A program made the translations under genes and the position numbers. 64,000 bases of DNA from Phycisphaerales bacterium Planc_01 (GTDB taxonomy: Bacteria; Planctomycetota; Phycisphaerae; Sedimentisphaerales; Anaerobacaceae), in contig LVBB01000121.1 of NCBI GenBank assembly GCA_001603075.1, positions 62,001 through 126,000 of the forward strand, in the 5' to 3' direction. Below, one piece after another: positions 35,461-44,018 of this stretch. Each line of letters opens with the position of its first letter. Within the stretch, counting starts at the first letter, position 1. The notes below the pieces were generated by a model, which was not told the origin of the DNA, searched no databases, and saw nothing but the letters and a program-made list of their open reading frames with translations.

Positions 35461-35916
35461 CTACGCCCGGTGCAGGTTGAGCACGCGGGGACGGGCGAGC
35501 TGGCGGTAGTCGGCCATCTTCAGGCGGACGGCCTTCGTGTGGCTGCCGGCGCGGAAGAGGATGTGGTCGTCCTTCTCCAGGGCCTTGTCCATGACCGTCT
35601 CCAGATGGAAGAGGCTGCCGAACGGCGGCTCGGCCCCCACCTCGCAGTCGGGAAACAGCCCGGCGAAGTCCTCCTCGTCGGCCAGCTCGACAGACTTGGC
35701 GTCGAGTTGGCCCTTGAGGGCCTCCAGGTCGATCTTGGCGTCGGCGGGCAGGACGCACATGAGAAACCGCCCGTCGGCCTTGACGATCACCGGCTTGGCA
35801 ACGAACCGGCCCGGCTCGTGCTCGATCTGGGCCAGCCGCTGGGCGCTGAAGACCGGCCTGTGCTCCACGACATCGTACTTCACCCCGGACTTGTCGAGAT
35901 ACTCGGTGATTTGCAT
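35461..35916 (-). CDS. YbaK/ProX-type aminoacyl-tRNA deacylase
   Basis: The 151-residue protein has the YbaK/EbsC fold: N-terminal YLDKSGVKYDVVEHRPVFSAQRLAQIEHEP, VAKPVIVKADGRFLMCVLPA with the catalytic-type lysine, then GAEPPFGSLFHLETVMDKAL (the GxxxPxG loop) and the C-terminal LFRAGSHTKAVRLKMADY. Such free-standing enzymes hydrolyse wrongly charged tRNA, for example Ala-tRNAPro or Cys-tRNAPro. GGGAGG stands 7 nt before ATG 35916. The specificity within the family cannot be fixed from sequence. Confidence 0.9.
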   Translation of the reverse strand: MQITEYLDKSGVKYDVVEHRPVFSAQRLAQIEHEPGRFVAKPVIVKADGRFLMCVLPADAKIDLEALKGQLDAKSVELADEEDFAGLFPDCEVGAEPPFGSLFHLETVMDKALEKDDHILFRAGSHTKAVRLKMADYRQLARPRVLNLHRA

Positions 35917-36200
35917 CGGACACCTCCCTGCATCATCCCCGTTGCGGATCCACCGGAGGCTTCGAGTGCCCACGCCCGAACGAGACACCGAGCCCCTCAG
36001 GCACGTACCTTCCTTCATTACGGGCCTCAGGCCGTCCCGGTTTGCACAAAACCCGCCGGGCGATGCAGGATGGGCCTTGGCCCATCGCCCCCAATGGCGC
36101 AAGGCCTGCAATACGGCAAAAAAGGGCTAACCTCATCGGCGGAAAGACCGTTAGAATGGGCACAGAGAGTTGATTCCGGGTGATCTGGGAGATATCAGGT

Positions 36201-39200
36201 ATGGGAAGAACGTCGATCTTGCACGTATTTGTTCTGGCAGTCATGGCCGGTCTATTGGCCGGCACGGGGTCGGTCTTCGCCCAGGCGGGCGAGGGCGACC
36301 AATTCCTCGACGGCATCGGGGAAACGGCGCTGATTGCACGCTATCTGTTCAACGGCAGCGCCGAGGATTGGTCGCGGAACAACTACCACGCGACCGTACA
36401 CGGAGCCGAGGCCGGATACGTCGAGGACAGCCGGTTCGGCACGGTTCTGTCGCTGCCGGGGGGCATCAACGGCGGCCACGTCCAGATTCCCGGAGAAGCC
36501 CTCTTGGGCAGCGATACGATCAGCGTTACGGGCTGGGTCTACCTCCGGTCCACCACGGCCTGGCAGAGGTTCTTCGATTTCGGACAGGACGCCACACGGC
36601 ACTTCTTCTGCACGCCGATCGGCGAGACGGCCTCCGAGGGCTACCGCGCCCGCATCACCGCCGGAGGTCGGCCCAATGAACGGGGCCCCGCCGCCGGGCG
36701 TGTGGCTACGGGCAAATGGACTCATCTGGCCGTCGTGCTCGATCCGGCCACGCAGACCCTGACCAGCTATCTCGACGGCGTCCAGGTCGGACAGGCCGCA
36801 GGTGTGGCCTCGACTCTTGAACAGGTGCTTCACCAGCAGAATGCCGAGGCGAACCGGCTGTATATCGGCAAGTCCCAATACGACGACCCGGACCTCAACG
36901 CCAAGATTTACGACGTACGCCTGTACCGCATCGCCCTGACCGCCCGGCAGGTGGCCACGATCCGCAAGAATGCCCTGCCGGATGGCGAGCCGCCGGTTGC
37001 AGGCGACAGACCGCGCGACTCGGACGAGCCGGCCGCGCCGACCGAAGACGTCACACTACCCCTCGCATCGCGGCTGACAGCCGTGCCTGATATCACGGTC
37101 GAAACGACGGTGGGTCATCTGCCGCGGTTGCCCTACACCGTCCCGGCCGTGTACCGCGACGAGGTCGCCGGTCCGTTGGTCCGCGTGATCTGGCCGGCCC
37201 CCACAGACAACAGTCAGGTTCGCGCGCCCGGCGTCTACACCGTCACCGGCACGGTGCCCGGCACGCCGTACAAGCCCAGGGCTACCGTGACCGTCAAGCC
37301 GGCGTCCGGCAGCGACGTCGATCGTCCAGAACACGAATTGAGGCCGTTCGATCTGGGCCAGGTCGTGCTCAACCGGGACGAAAACGGGCGGGACACGCCG
37401 TTCATCAGGAACCGCGACAAGTTCGTCCGGACGCTCGCCCAGACCGACCCGGACAGCTTTCTGTACAACTTCCGCGACGCCTTCGGCCAGACCCAGCCCG
37501 AAGGCGCCCGCCCGCTGCGAGGTTGGGACAGCCAGACCACGCGTCTGCGCGGCCATGCCAGCGGCCACTATCTCTCCGCCATCGCCCAGGCCTATGCCGG
37601 CACGACCTACGACCCGGACCTGCACGCGAACTTCCACAAGAAGATGGACTACATGATCGACACGCTCTACGAGCTGTCCCGCAAATCGGGCACGCCGGCC
37701 GAGGAAGGCGGACCGGCCAATGCCGATCCGACGACGGTCCCGCCGGGACCGGGCAAGGACGGCTACGATTCCGATCTGAGCCGGGACGGCATCCGCACCG
37801 ACTACTGGAACTGGGGCAAGGGCTTCATCAGCGGCTATCCCCCGGACCAGTTCCTCATGCTGGAAAAGGGCGCCACCTACGGCGGCAGGAACGACCAGGT
37901 CTGGGCCCCCTACTACACACTGCACAAGATTCTCGCCGGACTGCTCGACTGCTATGAGGTCGGCGGCAACGAGAAGGCTCTGCAGGTCGCCAAAGACATG
38001 GGCCTCTGGGTCCACGCCCGCCTGAGACGCGTGCCGACCGAGACGCGGATCCACATGTGGAATCGGTACATCGCCGGCGAGTACGGCGGCATGAATGAGG
38101 TCATGGCGCGCCTGCACGGGATCACGGGCGATCCACGTTTCCTCGACGGCGCCCGAATGTTCGACAACATCGACTTCTTCTTCGGCAACGCCGAGCACGA
38201 CCACGGCCTGGCCAAGAACGTCGACACCATCCGCGGCAAGCACGCCAACCAGCACATCCCGCAGATCATCGGCGCCCTGGAAACCTACGAAGGCACCCAG
38301 GACCCCGCGTACTATCGCGTGGCGAGCAACTTCTGGGACATGTGCACGCACGGCTATATGTACAGCATCGGCGGGGTCGCCGGAGCGAAGAATCCCAACA
38401 ACGCCGAGTGCTTCACCGCCCAGCCCGACACGCTGTTCGCCAATGGGTTCACCCCCGGCGGACAGAACGAGACCTGCGCGACCTACAATCTCCTCAAGCT
38501 CAGCCGCCGGCTCTTCATGTTCGGCCCGGACGGCAAGTACATGGACTATTACGAGCAGGCCCTGTACAACCACATCCTCGCCTCCGTCGCCGAGGACAAT
38601 CCGGGCAATACGTATCACGTCCCCCTGAACCCCGGCTCGCGCAAGGACTTCGGCAATGCCAACATGACGGGCTTCACCTGCTGCAACGGCACCGCCCTCG
38701 AGAGCAGCACCAAGCTGCAGGATTCCATCTACTTCCGCAGCGCCGACGACAGGACGCTCTACGTCAATCTCTACATCCCCTCGACGCTGACCTGGTCCGA
38801 CCGCAACGTGGTCGTCACACAGAGCACGAACTTCCCGTATGCCGACACTACGAAGCTGACCTTCACCGGCGGCGGCGCGTTCGACGTCAAGGTGCGCGTG
38901 CCGAGGTGGGCGACCCGTGGCTTCTTCGTCACGATCAACGGCCGGACCCCGACCGTCGAGCCGGTGCCGGGCACGTATCTGACCCTCAGCCGAGTCTGGC
39001 AAACCGGCGACACCATCGAGCTGAAGATGCCGTTCTCCTTCCACCTGTCCCCGGTCATGGACCAGCCCAACATCGCCAGCATCTTCTACGGCCCGGTCCT
39101 GCTGGCCGTGCAGGAGCCCGCTCCCAGGTCCGACTGGCGCGCCGTCTCGCTCGATGCCGACGACATCGGCAAGTCCATCACCGGCGACCCGAGCACCCTG

Positions 39201-39293
39201 CGTTTCCGCACCAACGGCGCGGACCTCAAACCCTTCTTCGAGACCTACGACCGCCACTCCGTCTACTTGGACGTAATGCGGCCGAGAAATTAG
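36201..39293 (+). CDS. Exported LamG / Ig-like / GH127 beta-L-arabinofuranosidase-like enzyme
   Basis: The product is 1030 residues with a signal peptide (SILHVFVLAVMAGLLAGTGSVFAQ). Residues ~45-260 are a LamG jelly roll (ALIARYLFNGSAEDWSRNNY, GKWTHLAVVLDPATQTLTSYLDG, IYDVRLYRIALT). A bacterial Ig-like unit follows (about 290-370, DITVETTVGHLPRLP). The catalytic part is GH127 (DUF1680): GWDSQTTRLRGHASGHYL, GGVAGAKNPNNAECF, GGQNETCATYNLLKLSRRLF and GFTCCNGTALESSTKL. The Glu and Cys of NETC and the CC pair correspond to the zinc-Cys site including the cysteine nucleophile of HypBA1. It likely removes L-arabinofuranose from plant or algal glycans. ATG 36201 is preferred to the GTG at 36180 because the signal peptide begins there. 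Confidence 0.92.
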   Translation: MGRTSILHVFVLAVMAGLLAGTGSVFAQAGEGDQFLDGIGETALIARYLFNGSAEDWSRNNYHATVHGAEAGYVEDSRFGTVLSLPGGINGGHVQIPGEALLGSDTISVTGWVYLRSTTAWQRFFDFGQDATRHFFCTPIGETASEGYRARITAGGRPNERGPAAGRVATGKWTHLAVVLDPATQTLTSYLDGVQVGQAAGVASTLEQVLHQQNAEANRLYIGKSQYDDPDLNAKIYDVRLYRIALTARQVATIRKNALPDGEPPVAGDRPRDSDEPAAPTEDVTLPLASRLTAVPDITVETTVGHLPRLPYTVPAVYRDEVAGPLVRVIWPAPTDNSQVRAPGVYTVTGTVPGTPYKPRATVTVKPASGSDVDRPEHELRPFDLGQVVLNRDENGRDTPFIRNRDKFVRTLAQTDPDSFLYNFRDAFGQTQPEGARPLRGWDSQTTRLRGHASGHYLSAIAQAYAGTTYDPDLHANFHKKMDYMIDTLYELSRKSGTPAEEGGPANADPTTVPPGPGKDGYDSDLSRDGIRTDYWNWGKGFISGYPPDQFLMLEKGATYGGRNDQVWAPYYTLHKILAGLLDCYEVGGNEKALQVAKDMGLWVHARLRRVPTETRIHMWNRYIAGEYGGMNEVMARLHGITGDPRFLDGARMFDNIDFFFGNAEHDHGLAKNVDTIRGKHANQHIPQIIGALETYEGTQDPAYYRVASNFWDMCTHGYMYSIGGVAGAKNPNNAECFTAQPDTLFANGFTPGGQNETCATYNLLKLSRRLFMFGPDGKYMDYYEQALYNHILASVAEDNPGNTYHVPLNPGSRKDFGNANMTGFTCCNGTALESSTKLQDSIYFRSADDRTLYVNLYIPSTLTWSDRNVVVTQSTNFPYADTTKLTFTGGGAFDVKVRVPRWATRGFFVTINGRTPTVEPVPGTYLTLSRVWQTGDTIELKMPFSFHLSPVMDQPNIASIFYGPVLLAVQEPAPRSDWRAVSLDADDIGKSITGDPSTLRFRTNGADLKPFFETYDRHSVYLDVMRPRN

Positions 39294-39322
39294 AGCGATC
39301 CGCCACGAACGGCACGAAGACC

Positions 39323-39350
39323 GGCGGTTGCGCCTCATTCCGCAACCGCC
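39323..39350 (+). terminator. Perfect 10-bp hairpin after the GH127 gene
   Basis: GGCGGTTGCG pairs exactly with CGCAACCGCC around an 8-nt loop, 30 nt after the stop codon. There is no T run, so it may be a rho-independent end of weak type, an mRNA-stabilising hairpin, or a repeat. Confidence 0.5.
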
Positions 39351-39444
39351 TCTCGCCGCCCACCTCCCGCCGGACCGGTCGTCCTGTCGGATGGGCGCGG
39401 CCCCATGCGCCCTCAAAAAAACCGCCTTGCCCGCAAGATTTCCC

Positions 39445-39472
39445 TTGACTGCAACCGAGGCCGTTATATGCT
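39445..39472 (+). promoter_or_regulatory. Sigma-70-type promoter for the HNH gene
   Basis: TTGACT (39445-39450), a 16-nt spacer and TATGCT (39467-39472) lie 60 nt before the HNH start, at the edge of an AT-rich patch (39465-39515) that contrasts with the GC-rich surroundings. Confidence 0.6.
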
Positions 39473-39531
39473 ATTCATACAACATAATTTATATCATTAG
39501 CGAGCATATGATGAATATGGAGGGTAGGCCC

Positions 39532-40257
39532 ATGACGACGAAAGCCGAGTTGACGGCGGCGGTCCGGCGGCCGCTGACCTGCCACGATTGCATGTTCTGC
39601 CGCTGGGACGGCGGCCTGTGGCTGCGGACGATCGTTTCGGGGTTCCCCGTGCTGGGAATGTGCGCCAATCATCCGGACACGCCCGGACAGTGGCGCGAGA
39701 TCCCGGCCGGAGGGCCCTGCCGCAACTTCCGCCCGAAGCCCCGCCTCGCCGCCGAGCCGCCCCAGCCGCCCGCCGACGACGTGCGCTACATCCCGCTGAC
39801 CCGAGGCCTGTACGCCCTCGTCGACGCCAAGAACTACGACTGGCTCAGCCGCCACAAATGGTCCATCCAGGACGGCGCCGCCGGCAAGGCCCTGTACGCC
39901 GTCCGGGGATGCAAGGGCCGCAAGATCTTCATGCACCGCGAGATCATGAAGACCCCGCCCGACATGGTCGTCGATCATATCAACCGCAACGGACTGGACA
40001 ACCGCGAGGCCAACATGCGCAACTGCACCCGCCTGCAGAACCTCCAGAACCGCTACTGGAAGGCGGGCCGCTCCCAATATCGCGGCGTCAGCCCCCAGGG
40101 CGACAAGTGGATGGCCCTGGTCGGCTACAACGGCGAGACGATCTACGTCGGCCTCTTCGAAGACGAGGTCGAGGCCGCCAAGGCCCGCGACCGCAAGGCC
40201 TACGAGCTCGCCGGCGAGTTCGCCTGGCTCAACTTCCCCGACGAAATCCACCGATGA
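39532..40257 (+). CDS. HNH endonuclease with AP2-like DNA-binding domain
   Basis: I start at ATG 39532, 8 nt after GGAGG; ATGs 24 and 21 nt upstream are alternatives. The N terminus has a cysteine-rich module (C17, C20, C23, C44, C63), probably zinc binding. An HNH_3-type nuclease follows (about 90-170: KIFMHREIMKTPPDMVVDHINRNGLDNREANMRNC). The C-terminal ~65 residues are AP2/ERF-like (SQYRGVSPQGDKWMALVGY, YVGLFEDEVEAAKARDRKA). This is the architecture of homing-endonuclease-like free-standing HNH proteins. The AT-rich upstream patch and isolation suggest it arrived by transfer. Confidence 0.9.
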   Translation: MTTKAELTAAVRRPLTCHDCMFCRWDGGLWLRTIVSGFPVLGMCANHPDTPGQWREIPAGGPCRNFRPKPRLAAEPPQPPADDVRYIPLTRGLYALVDAKNYDWLSRHKWSIQDGAAGKALYAVRGCKGRKIFMHREIMKTPPDMVVDHINRNGLDNREANMRNCTRLQNLQNRYWKAGRSQYRGVSPQGDKWMALVGYNGETIYVGLFEDEVEAAKARDRKAYELAGEFAWLNFPDEIHR

Positions 40258-40262
40258 TCTCG

Positions 40263-40330
40263 TAAAATGGGCTTTCGCCCATGCCGCTTGTCCAAGCGTT
40301 GAAGGGTGGATGCGCAGATGCCGACCGCCG
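40263..40330. repeat. REP-like repeat (copy near HNH gene)
   Basis: The palindrome ATGGGCTTTCGCCCAT is followed by GCCGCTTGTCCAAGCG and a tail ending AGATGCCGACCGCC. The same arrangement occurs at 41605-41672, in the same orientation, on the other side of the lipoprotein gene. Confidence 0.8.
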
Positions 40331-40358
40331 CTCGCGTTCCCGCGTCAACGGTGGCCGC

Positions 40359-41423
40359 TCACTTCGTCGTCAGTCGAAACGAATCGAGCATGGGGGTGAT
40401 CTCTTCCTTGTCACGATCGAAGCCATTCGGCTCACTGACGGAAGAGACCAGAATCATCGTTCGTCCATCCAGGTAGTAGTCCGTCACGGAGTGATGCGTC
40501 ACGGCTCCCAGGCGGTACCCGTACTGCCACCGCACGCCCGTCGCGCCGTCGCGCATAAACGGCCGAGGCGCGCGCAGCTCGGTCCCTCGTCCGCTCGAAC
40601 GCGCCAGATCAACGTAGTCCATCGCGCTCTGAATGGCCGGATACCCGGACACGTCATAGGTTTGAATCGTCAGATTCGGCAAGGACGCGCTGCCGGACCG
40701 CTTGAAGAAGGCGATCAGATGCGTTTTCGCATCGCGGGCCGTGGACACAACCGATGGGTGCTGCGAGCGATCCTCCCAGTTCCCATCAAGCAGAATCTCA
40801 TATCGTCTGACATCGTCCTCGTACCGAATGGCCGCCAGTCCCCCACGTCCCGGCACGCCGGAGTCGATCGCTTTCGGCCTTCCAAAGAAGGCGACCGTGT
40901 GAAGAGGTCCCCATCCTTTGCTCTGAACGCGCCAGCAGTCTCCTTCCCGGACCATGAGAATCCAGCTCAAGGGGACCTCCATGATTCGTTTCTGACCGGG
41001 CGGAGTCACACCATCGTCCTTCACGGCCTCCAACTTCAGCATTCCCGCCGGCACGAGAAAGGGAGAATACTTCTTGTACTTCTCCTTGATGTCCGGCTCA
41101 GGTTCTGCGACGCCCGTGACTTCGTATGCGGAAAGACGAATCGATCCGGCCTGATACCCTTCGGCAAACTCACCGAACGACACTTCGTCCCGCTGGGTGC
41201 GGCTGAGGTAGTCATAGGCGGCCTCCAACTGCCTGTGCTGAACCGCCTGCAGAAAGCCCTCCAGCGACCGCCGCGCCTCGGTCTTTGCGTCGCGGCCCGA
41301 CTGCGGCGACTTCCCGCGGCATCCTGCTCCCAGTGCCGTCGCCAGCATCACCAGAACGCTCGCGCAGAGCCACCCGGCCTCTCGGGTGAGATGTGACGCT
41401 TGCTGCTCACGCACGCTGCCCAT
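40359..41423 (-). CDS. Lipoprotein of unknown function
   Basis: No characterised family is recognised over the whole 354 residues. A leader (WLCASVLVMLATALGAGC) ends in a lipobox with Cys 35. Residues ~45-75 (EARRSLEGFLQAVQHRQLEAAYDYLS) recall the NTF2-like DUF4878 start. The C-terminal half has beta-rich segments and ends ITPMLDSFRLT, a pattern seen in proteins carrying a PsbP/DUF1795-like fold. AGGAGGGG precedes the ATG. The gene is bracketed by two direct copies of a REP-like repeat. Confidence 0.75.
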   Translation of the reverse strand: MGSVREQQASHLTREAGWLCASVLVMLATALGAGCRGKSPQSGRDAKTEARRSLEGFLQAVQHRQLEAAYDYLSRTQRDEVSFGEFAEGYQAGSIRLSAYEVTGVAEPEPDIKEKYKKYSPFLVPAGMLKLEAVKDDGVTPPGQKRIMEVPLSWILMVREGDCWRVQSKGWGPLHTVAFFGRPKAIDSGVPGRGGLAAIRYEDDVRRYEILLDGNWEDRSQHPSVVSTARDAKTHLIAFFKRSGSASLPNLTIQTYDVSGYPAIQSAMDYVDLARSSGRGTELRAPRPFMRDGATGVRWQYGYRLGAVTHHSVTDYYLDGRTMILVSSVSEPNGFDRDKEEITPMLDSFRLTTK

Positions 41424-41604
41424 GAGATCGCCCCTCCTATAGATGGCAGAACGACGATGTTATAGGAGGGTCCACCGGTCTGTTGCGCCCTCCGCCGCTT
41501 TGCGCTACCGAAACGGTGCGTGGCACCATCCAAACCATACAATACCCGTCCACCCTTCTGCAAATCACCCTTCGGCCCCGACGAAATCGAGCGATAGGCC
41601 GCAG

Positions 41605-41672
41605 ATCTTGTAGGATGGGCTTTCGCCCATGCCGCTTGTCCAAGCGCAGAAGAGTAGACGCGTAGATGCCGA
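41605..41672. repeat. REP-like repeat (second direct copy)
   Basis: TAGGATGGGCTTTCGCCCATG, then CCGCTTGTCCAAGCG and the tail AGATGCCGACCGCC match 40263-40330. The rest of the 41424-41849 gap shows no gene. Confidence 0.8.
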
Positions 41673-41849
41673 CCGCCTTCTTACCACCTCCGCCCTGCAC
41701 CTTTTCCCGCGATTTCCTTGCCATCCGCTGCCCCTGAGCATAGAATAGGTGCCGCGGACCTCTGATGTGCGACTTCTCCGACAGAGCCTCTCCGGCTCCC
41801 GGAGGCCGGCGCGACGCAAGAGGCCTGTCACCGTTGAAGGGGACGGCAC

Positions 41850-42305
41850 ATGAAACGAACGGGCTTCAGCCTCCTGGAACTGCTGGTCGTCATGTCGATC
41901 ATCGTCGTCCTGCTGAGCATCTCCCTGCCCTCCCTGCTCGGCGCCAAAGACAGCGCCTTGGCCCTGGTCGCGATGGGAGCCCGGCCCGATGACGAGGGCA
42001 AGGTCTTCCTGGAAATCAACGACCGCCCGAATCGAAAGGCAACCGACGACATCTACATGATCGCGATCGACCACCCGATCAAGTCCAGCGTCCGCCTGAA
42101 GAAGCCCCTCCCTTCCGGCCTGAAACTGCGACGACGCGACGGCTGCGATTACATCTTCTGGCAACCCAAACCCCGCCACGTCGGCAGGCACCCCGTCACC
42201 GTCATTCTCGAAGGCGAAGAAACCTCCCGGAAAGAAATCACCATCTACGTCTACACCAGGGAGCAATTGGAAGCCCAGCGAGCACAAAAGAACAACCCCC
42301 ACTAA
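41850..42305 (+). CDS. Type II/IV pseudopilin-like protein
   Basis: The N terminus MKRTG|FSLLELLVVMSIIVVLLSI is a prepilin signal: cleavage after G5, methylated F6 and E10 at +5. The rest (151 aa in total) is basic and beta-rich without a known domain, and lacks the usual globular pilin head motifs. It could be a minor pseudopilin of a type II secretion system. Other components of such a system (a GspE-like ATPase) lie about 18 kb away at 59632. AAGGGGA precedes the ATG. Confidence 0.85.
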   Translation: MKRTGFSLLELLVVMSIIVVLLSISLPSLLGAKDSALALVAMGARPDDEGKVFLEINDRPNRKATDDIYMIAIDHPIKSSVRLKKPLPSGLKLRRRDGCDYIFWQPKPRHVGRHPVTVILEGEETSRKEITIYVYTREQLEAQRAQKNNPH

Positions 42306-42402
42306 CCCTCCCCATCCCCCGCCACCCGTAGGGCCGAGGCATGCCTCGCCCGGATGCCCATACGACAAGCCCGATCCCCCCAGAAAATGGACCTGACACC
42401 GT

Positions 42403-42819
42403 TTCGTTTCCCTCGTCACCTGCGTGGATCGGGCCAGCCGCTATGTGATCGCACGCAAAGTCCACGCCTGCGCCGCCAAGCCGGTCGCCGAGCAACTCCA
42501 GCGAACCCTTCGCAGACTGCCCGCCGAGAAACGCCGGAGCCTGACCCTGGACAACGGCCGCGAGTTCGCCCGTCCGATCGAGCTGGAACGCAAGCTCGAT
42601 CTACCGATCTACTTCGCCCATCCCTACCATTCCTGGGAACGAGGCACCAACGAAAACACCAACGGCCTGCTACGGCAGTACCTGCCCAAGGCCACGGACC
42701 TCACCCAAGTGCCCCCCAAGCAACTGCGTTCCATTGTCCACGCCCTGAACCATCGGCCGCGTAAATGTCTCAACTTCCAGAGCCCCTTCGAGGTCTTCCA
42801 CGCCAAACCGCCGGGATAG
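42403..42819 (+). pseudogene. IS30-family transposase remnant (C-terminal half)
   Basis: The frame encodes only the second half of an IS30 transposase: FVSLVTCVDRASRYVIARKV, SLTLDNGREFARP (catalytic D of the DDE triad), YFAHPYHSWERGTNENTNGLLRQYLPK with the catalytic Glu, and LNHRPRKCLNFQSPFEVF. The helix-turn-helix N-terminal half and first Asp are absent. The remnant begins directly after a GGTGTC-type motif (ATGGACCTGACACCGTTTCG, 42387-42406) that also occurs inverted at 53590-53612, so the junction may mark the insertion that cut it. No terminal inverted repeats are recognisable. Confidence 0.85.
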
Positions 42820-42982
42820 CTCTTGAGGCCACTCATTCTATCGGATACACTGAAATCGTCGTGGCGGAGGATAGGGCTCTGCTGGGAAGCAACCCGAGCG
42901 CCGTCGCGACCCGGGGACATGGGCGACGTTGTGGGTACCCAGCGTCGCCTTCCCTTCACCATGTTCCTGGTCCAAAGCGAAA

Positions 42983-43094
42983 AATCCCAGGGGTCTGGGG
43001 GCAGAGCCCCCAGTCTCAAGAAGCTCACTGTCCTGCCGGATCGCTCGCGATGACTCCGAACGGCCGTGTTGCGCTTCGCGTGTTAATGCGCCAT
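42983..43094. repeat. ~110-bp repeat, copy A
   Basis: Starts AATCCCAGGGGTCTGGGG, contains the palindrome CTGGGGGCAGAGCCCCCAG, and ends TTCGCGTGTTAATGCGCCAT. Copy B at 43701-43814 is similar throughout. A 3' fragment occurs inverted at 58062-58095. It supplies the stop codon of the reading frame that ends at 43083. Confidence 0.8.
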
Positions 43095-43616
43095 ACTGCC
43101 TGACCGGCTGAACACCACCTGCCCATCGACCCAGAACGTGAACGTATCGCCCGCCGCCGCGGAGAGCTTGTAGTCGAAGGTGATCGTGCCGGGCCCGTCG
43201 ACCGTCGCTTCCATCCAGGTGGCCTGGCTGTCGCCGATGGCGCCGCTCCGGGCGGCGTCGAAGTCGTAGCTGTATTCGGCGTTCTGGGCGAACCACTGGG
43301 CGTCCCGTTCGCCGGGCTCAGGGCAGGCTGCGGCGGGCTTGTGGCGGCCGTCGCGGGTGGTGTGGGCTGGGTTGTCGTTGGTGTCATTCACATTCGCCCC
43401 GTCCGTGTACTGGTTCCACTCATTCGCAGTATACACGTCGGTCCGGCCGGAGTCAACCCCGGCAGTGCCGGCGACAACGCGGAGCCCCTCTGCATGCCGA
43501 TTGCCGGACGGCCTCGCCGGAGCAATAAAGAACCCGCCCCGTTCCGCTGGGCAGGCGCTGCCTCCACGGAACCTCACCGGGGCGGGCTTGTGAACCCTTC
43601 GTTCCCCCGCACCCAA
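43083..43616 (-). pseudogene. Truncated end of a secreted surface protein
   Basis: The convincing part is residues ~60-175: DVYTANEWNQYTDGANVNDT, WFAQNAEYSYDFDAARSGAIGDSQATWMEATVDGPGTITFDYKLS, and TFTFWVDGQVVFSRSGS. This resembles jelly-roll or MAM-like adhesion segments of planctomycete surface proteins. It has no signal peptide and ends in Met-Ala-His-stop, bases that belong to repeat copy A, so its natural C terminus was lost. The start of the frame is not trustworthy. Confidence 0.45.
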
Positions 43617-43700
43617 CCCGCTGCGGCACGAAATGCTACAAGTACAAATAGCGGCACGTCCCCGGTAAACGTCCCTATCCTATCTCTGGCTCAATGCGAT

Positions 43701-43814
43701 GAATCCCAGGGGTCTGGGGACAGAGTCCCCAGGAGACGCAAACGAGAAACGTGCTGCCGGACAACTCGCGACTGTCACAATCTACTCTGTTGCACTTCGC
43801 ATGTTAATGCGCCA
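43701..43814. repeat. ~110-bp repeat, copy B
   Basis: GAATCCCAGGGGTCTGGGG, the palindrome CTGGGGACAGAGTCCCCAG, then TTGCACTTCGCATGTTAATG. It has the same orientation as copy A, about 720 bp away, and the truncated surface-protein frame lies between them. Confidence 0.8.
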
Positions 43815-43829
43815 CTATGTTGGCGACAA

Positions 43830-44018
43830 CTAGGGACAGCCACCTATTTCTGGCTGGACCTTGTTCTTCTTGAGACTCTGCTGGCGTGTTATGAGTTCTT
43901 CGGTCCCTTTCTGCCAGTATTCCAGTTGCTCCTGAACGGTCTTTCCCTCCAATCGCTTCATCACCTGCTCGGCCCCCTGCCGCTTCATCCGGACGCAATC
44001 AAAGCTCTTCGTCTTCAT
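43830..44018 (-). CDS. Small partner protein of a PIN-domain gene
   Basis: The 62-residue protein starts MKTKSFDCVRMKRQGAEQVM and continues EGKTVQEQLEYWQKGTEELI. It matches a recurring type of small helical protein encoded next to PIN-domain genes. Its ATG 44018 lies inside the end of the PIN gene (20-nt overlap). It has the size and context of a partner or antitoxin, although here it is the second gene; that role is inferred. Confidence 0.65.
   Translation of the reverse strand: MKTKSFDCVRMKRQGAEQVMKRLEGKTVQEQLEYWQKGTEELITRQQSLKKNKVQPEIGGCP

Noticed and set aside
37056-39416. 786-codon minus-strand frame opposite the GH127 gene
   Set aside because: The plus strand encodes the conserved GH127 motifs; the antisense product has none.
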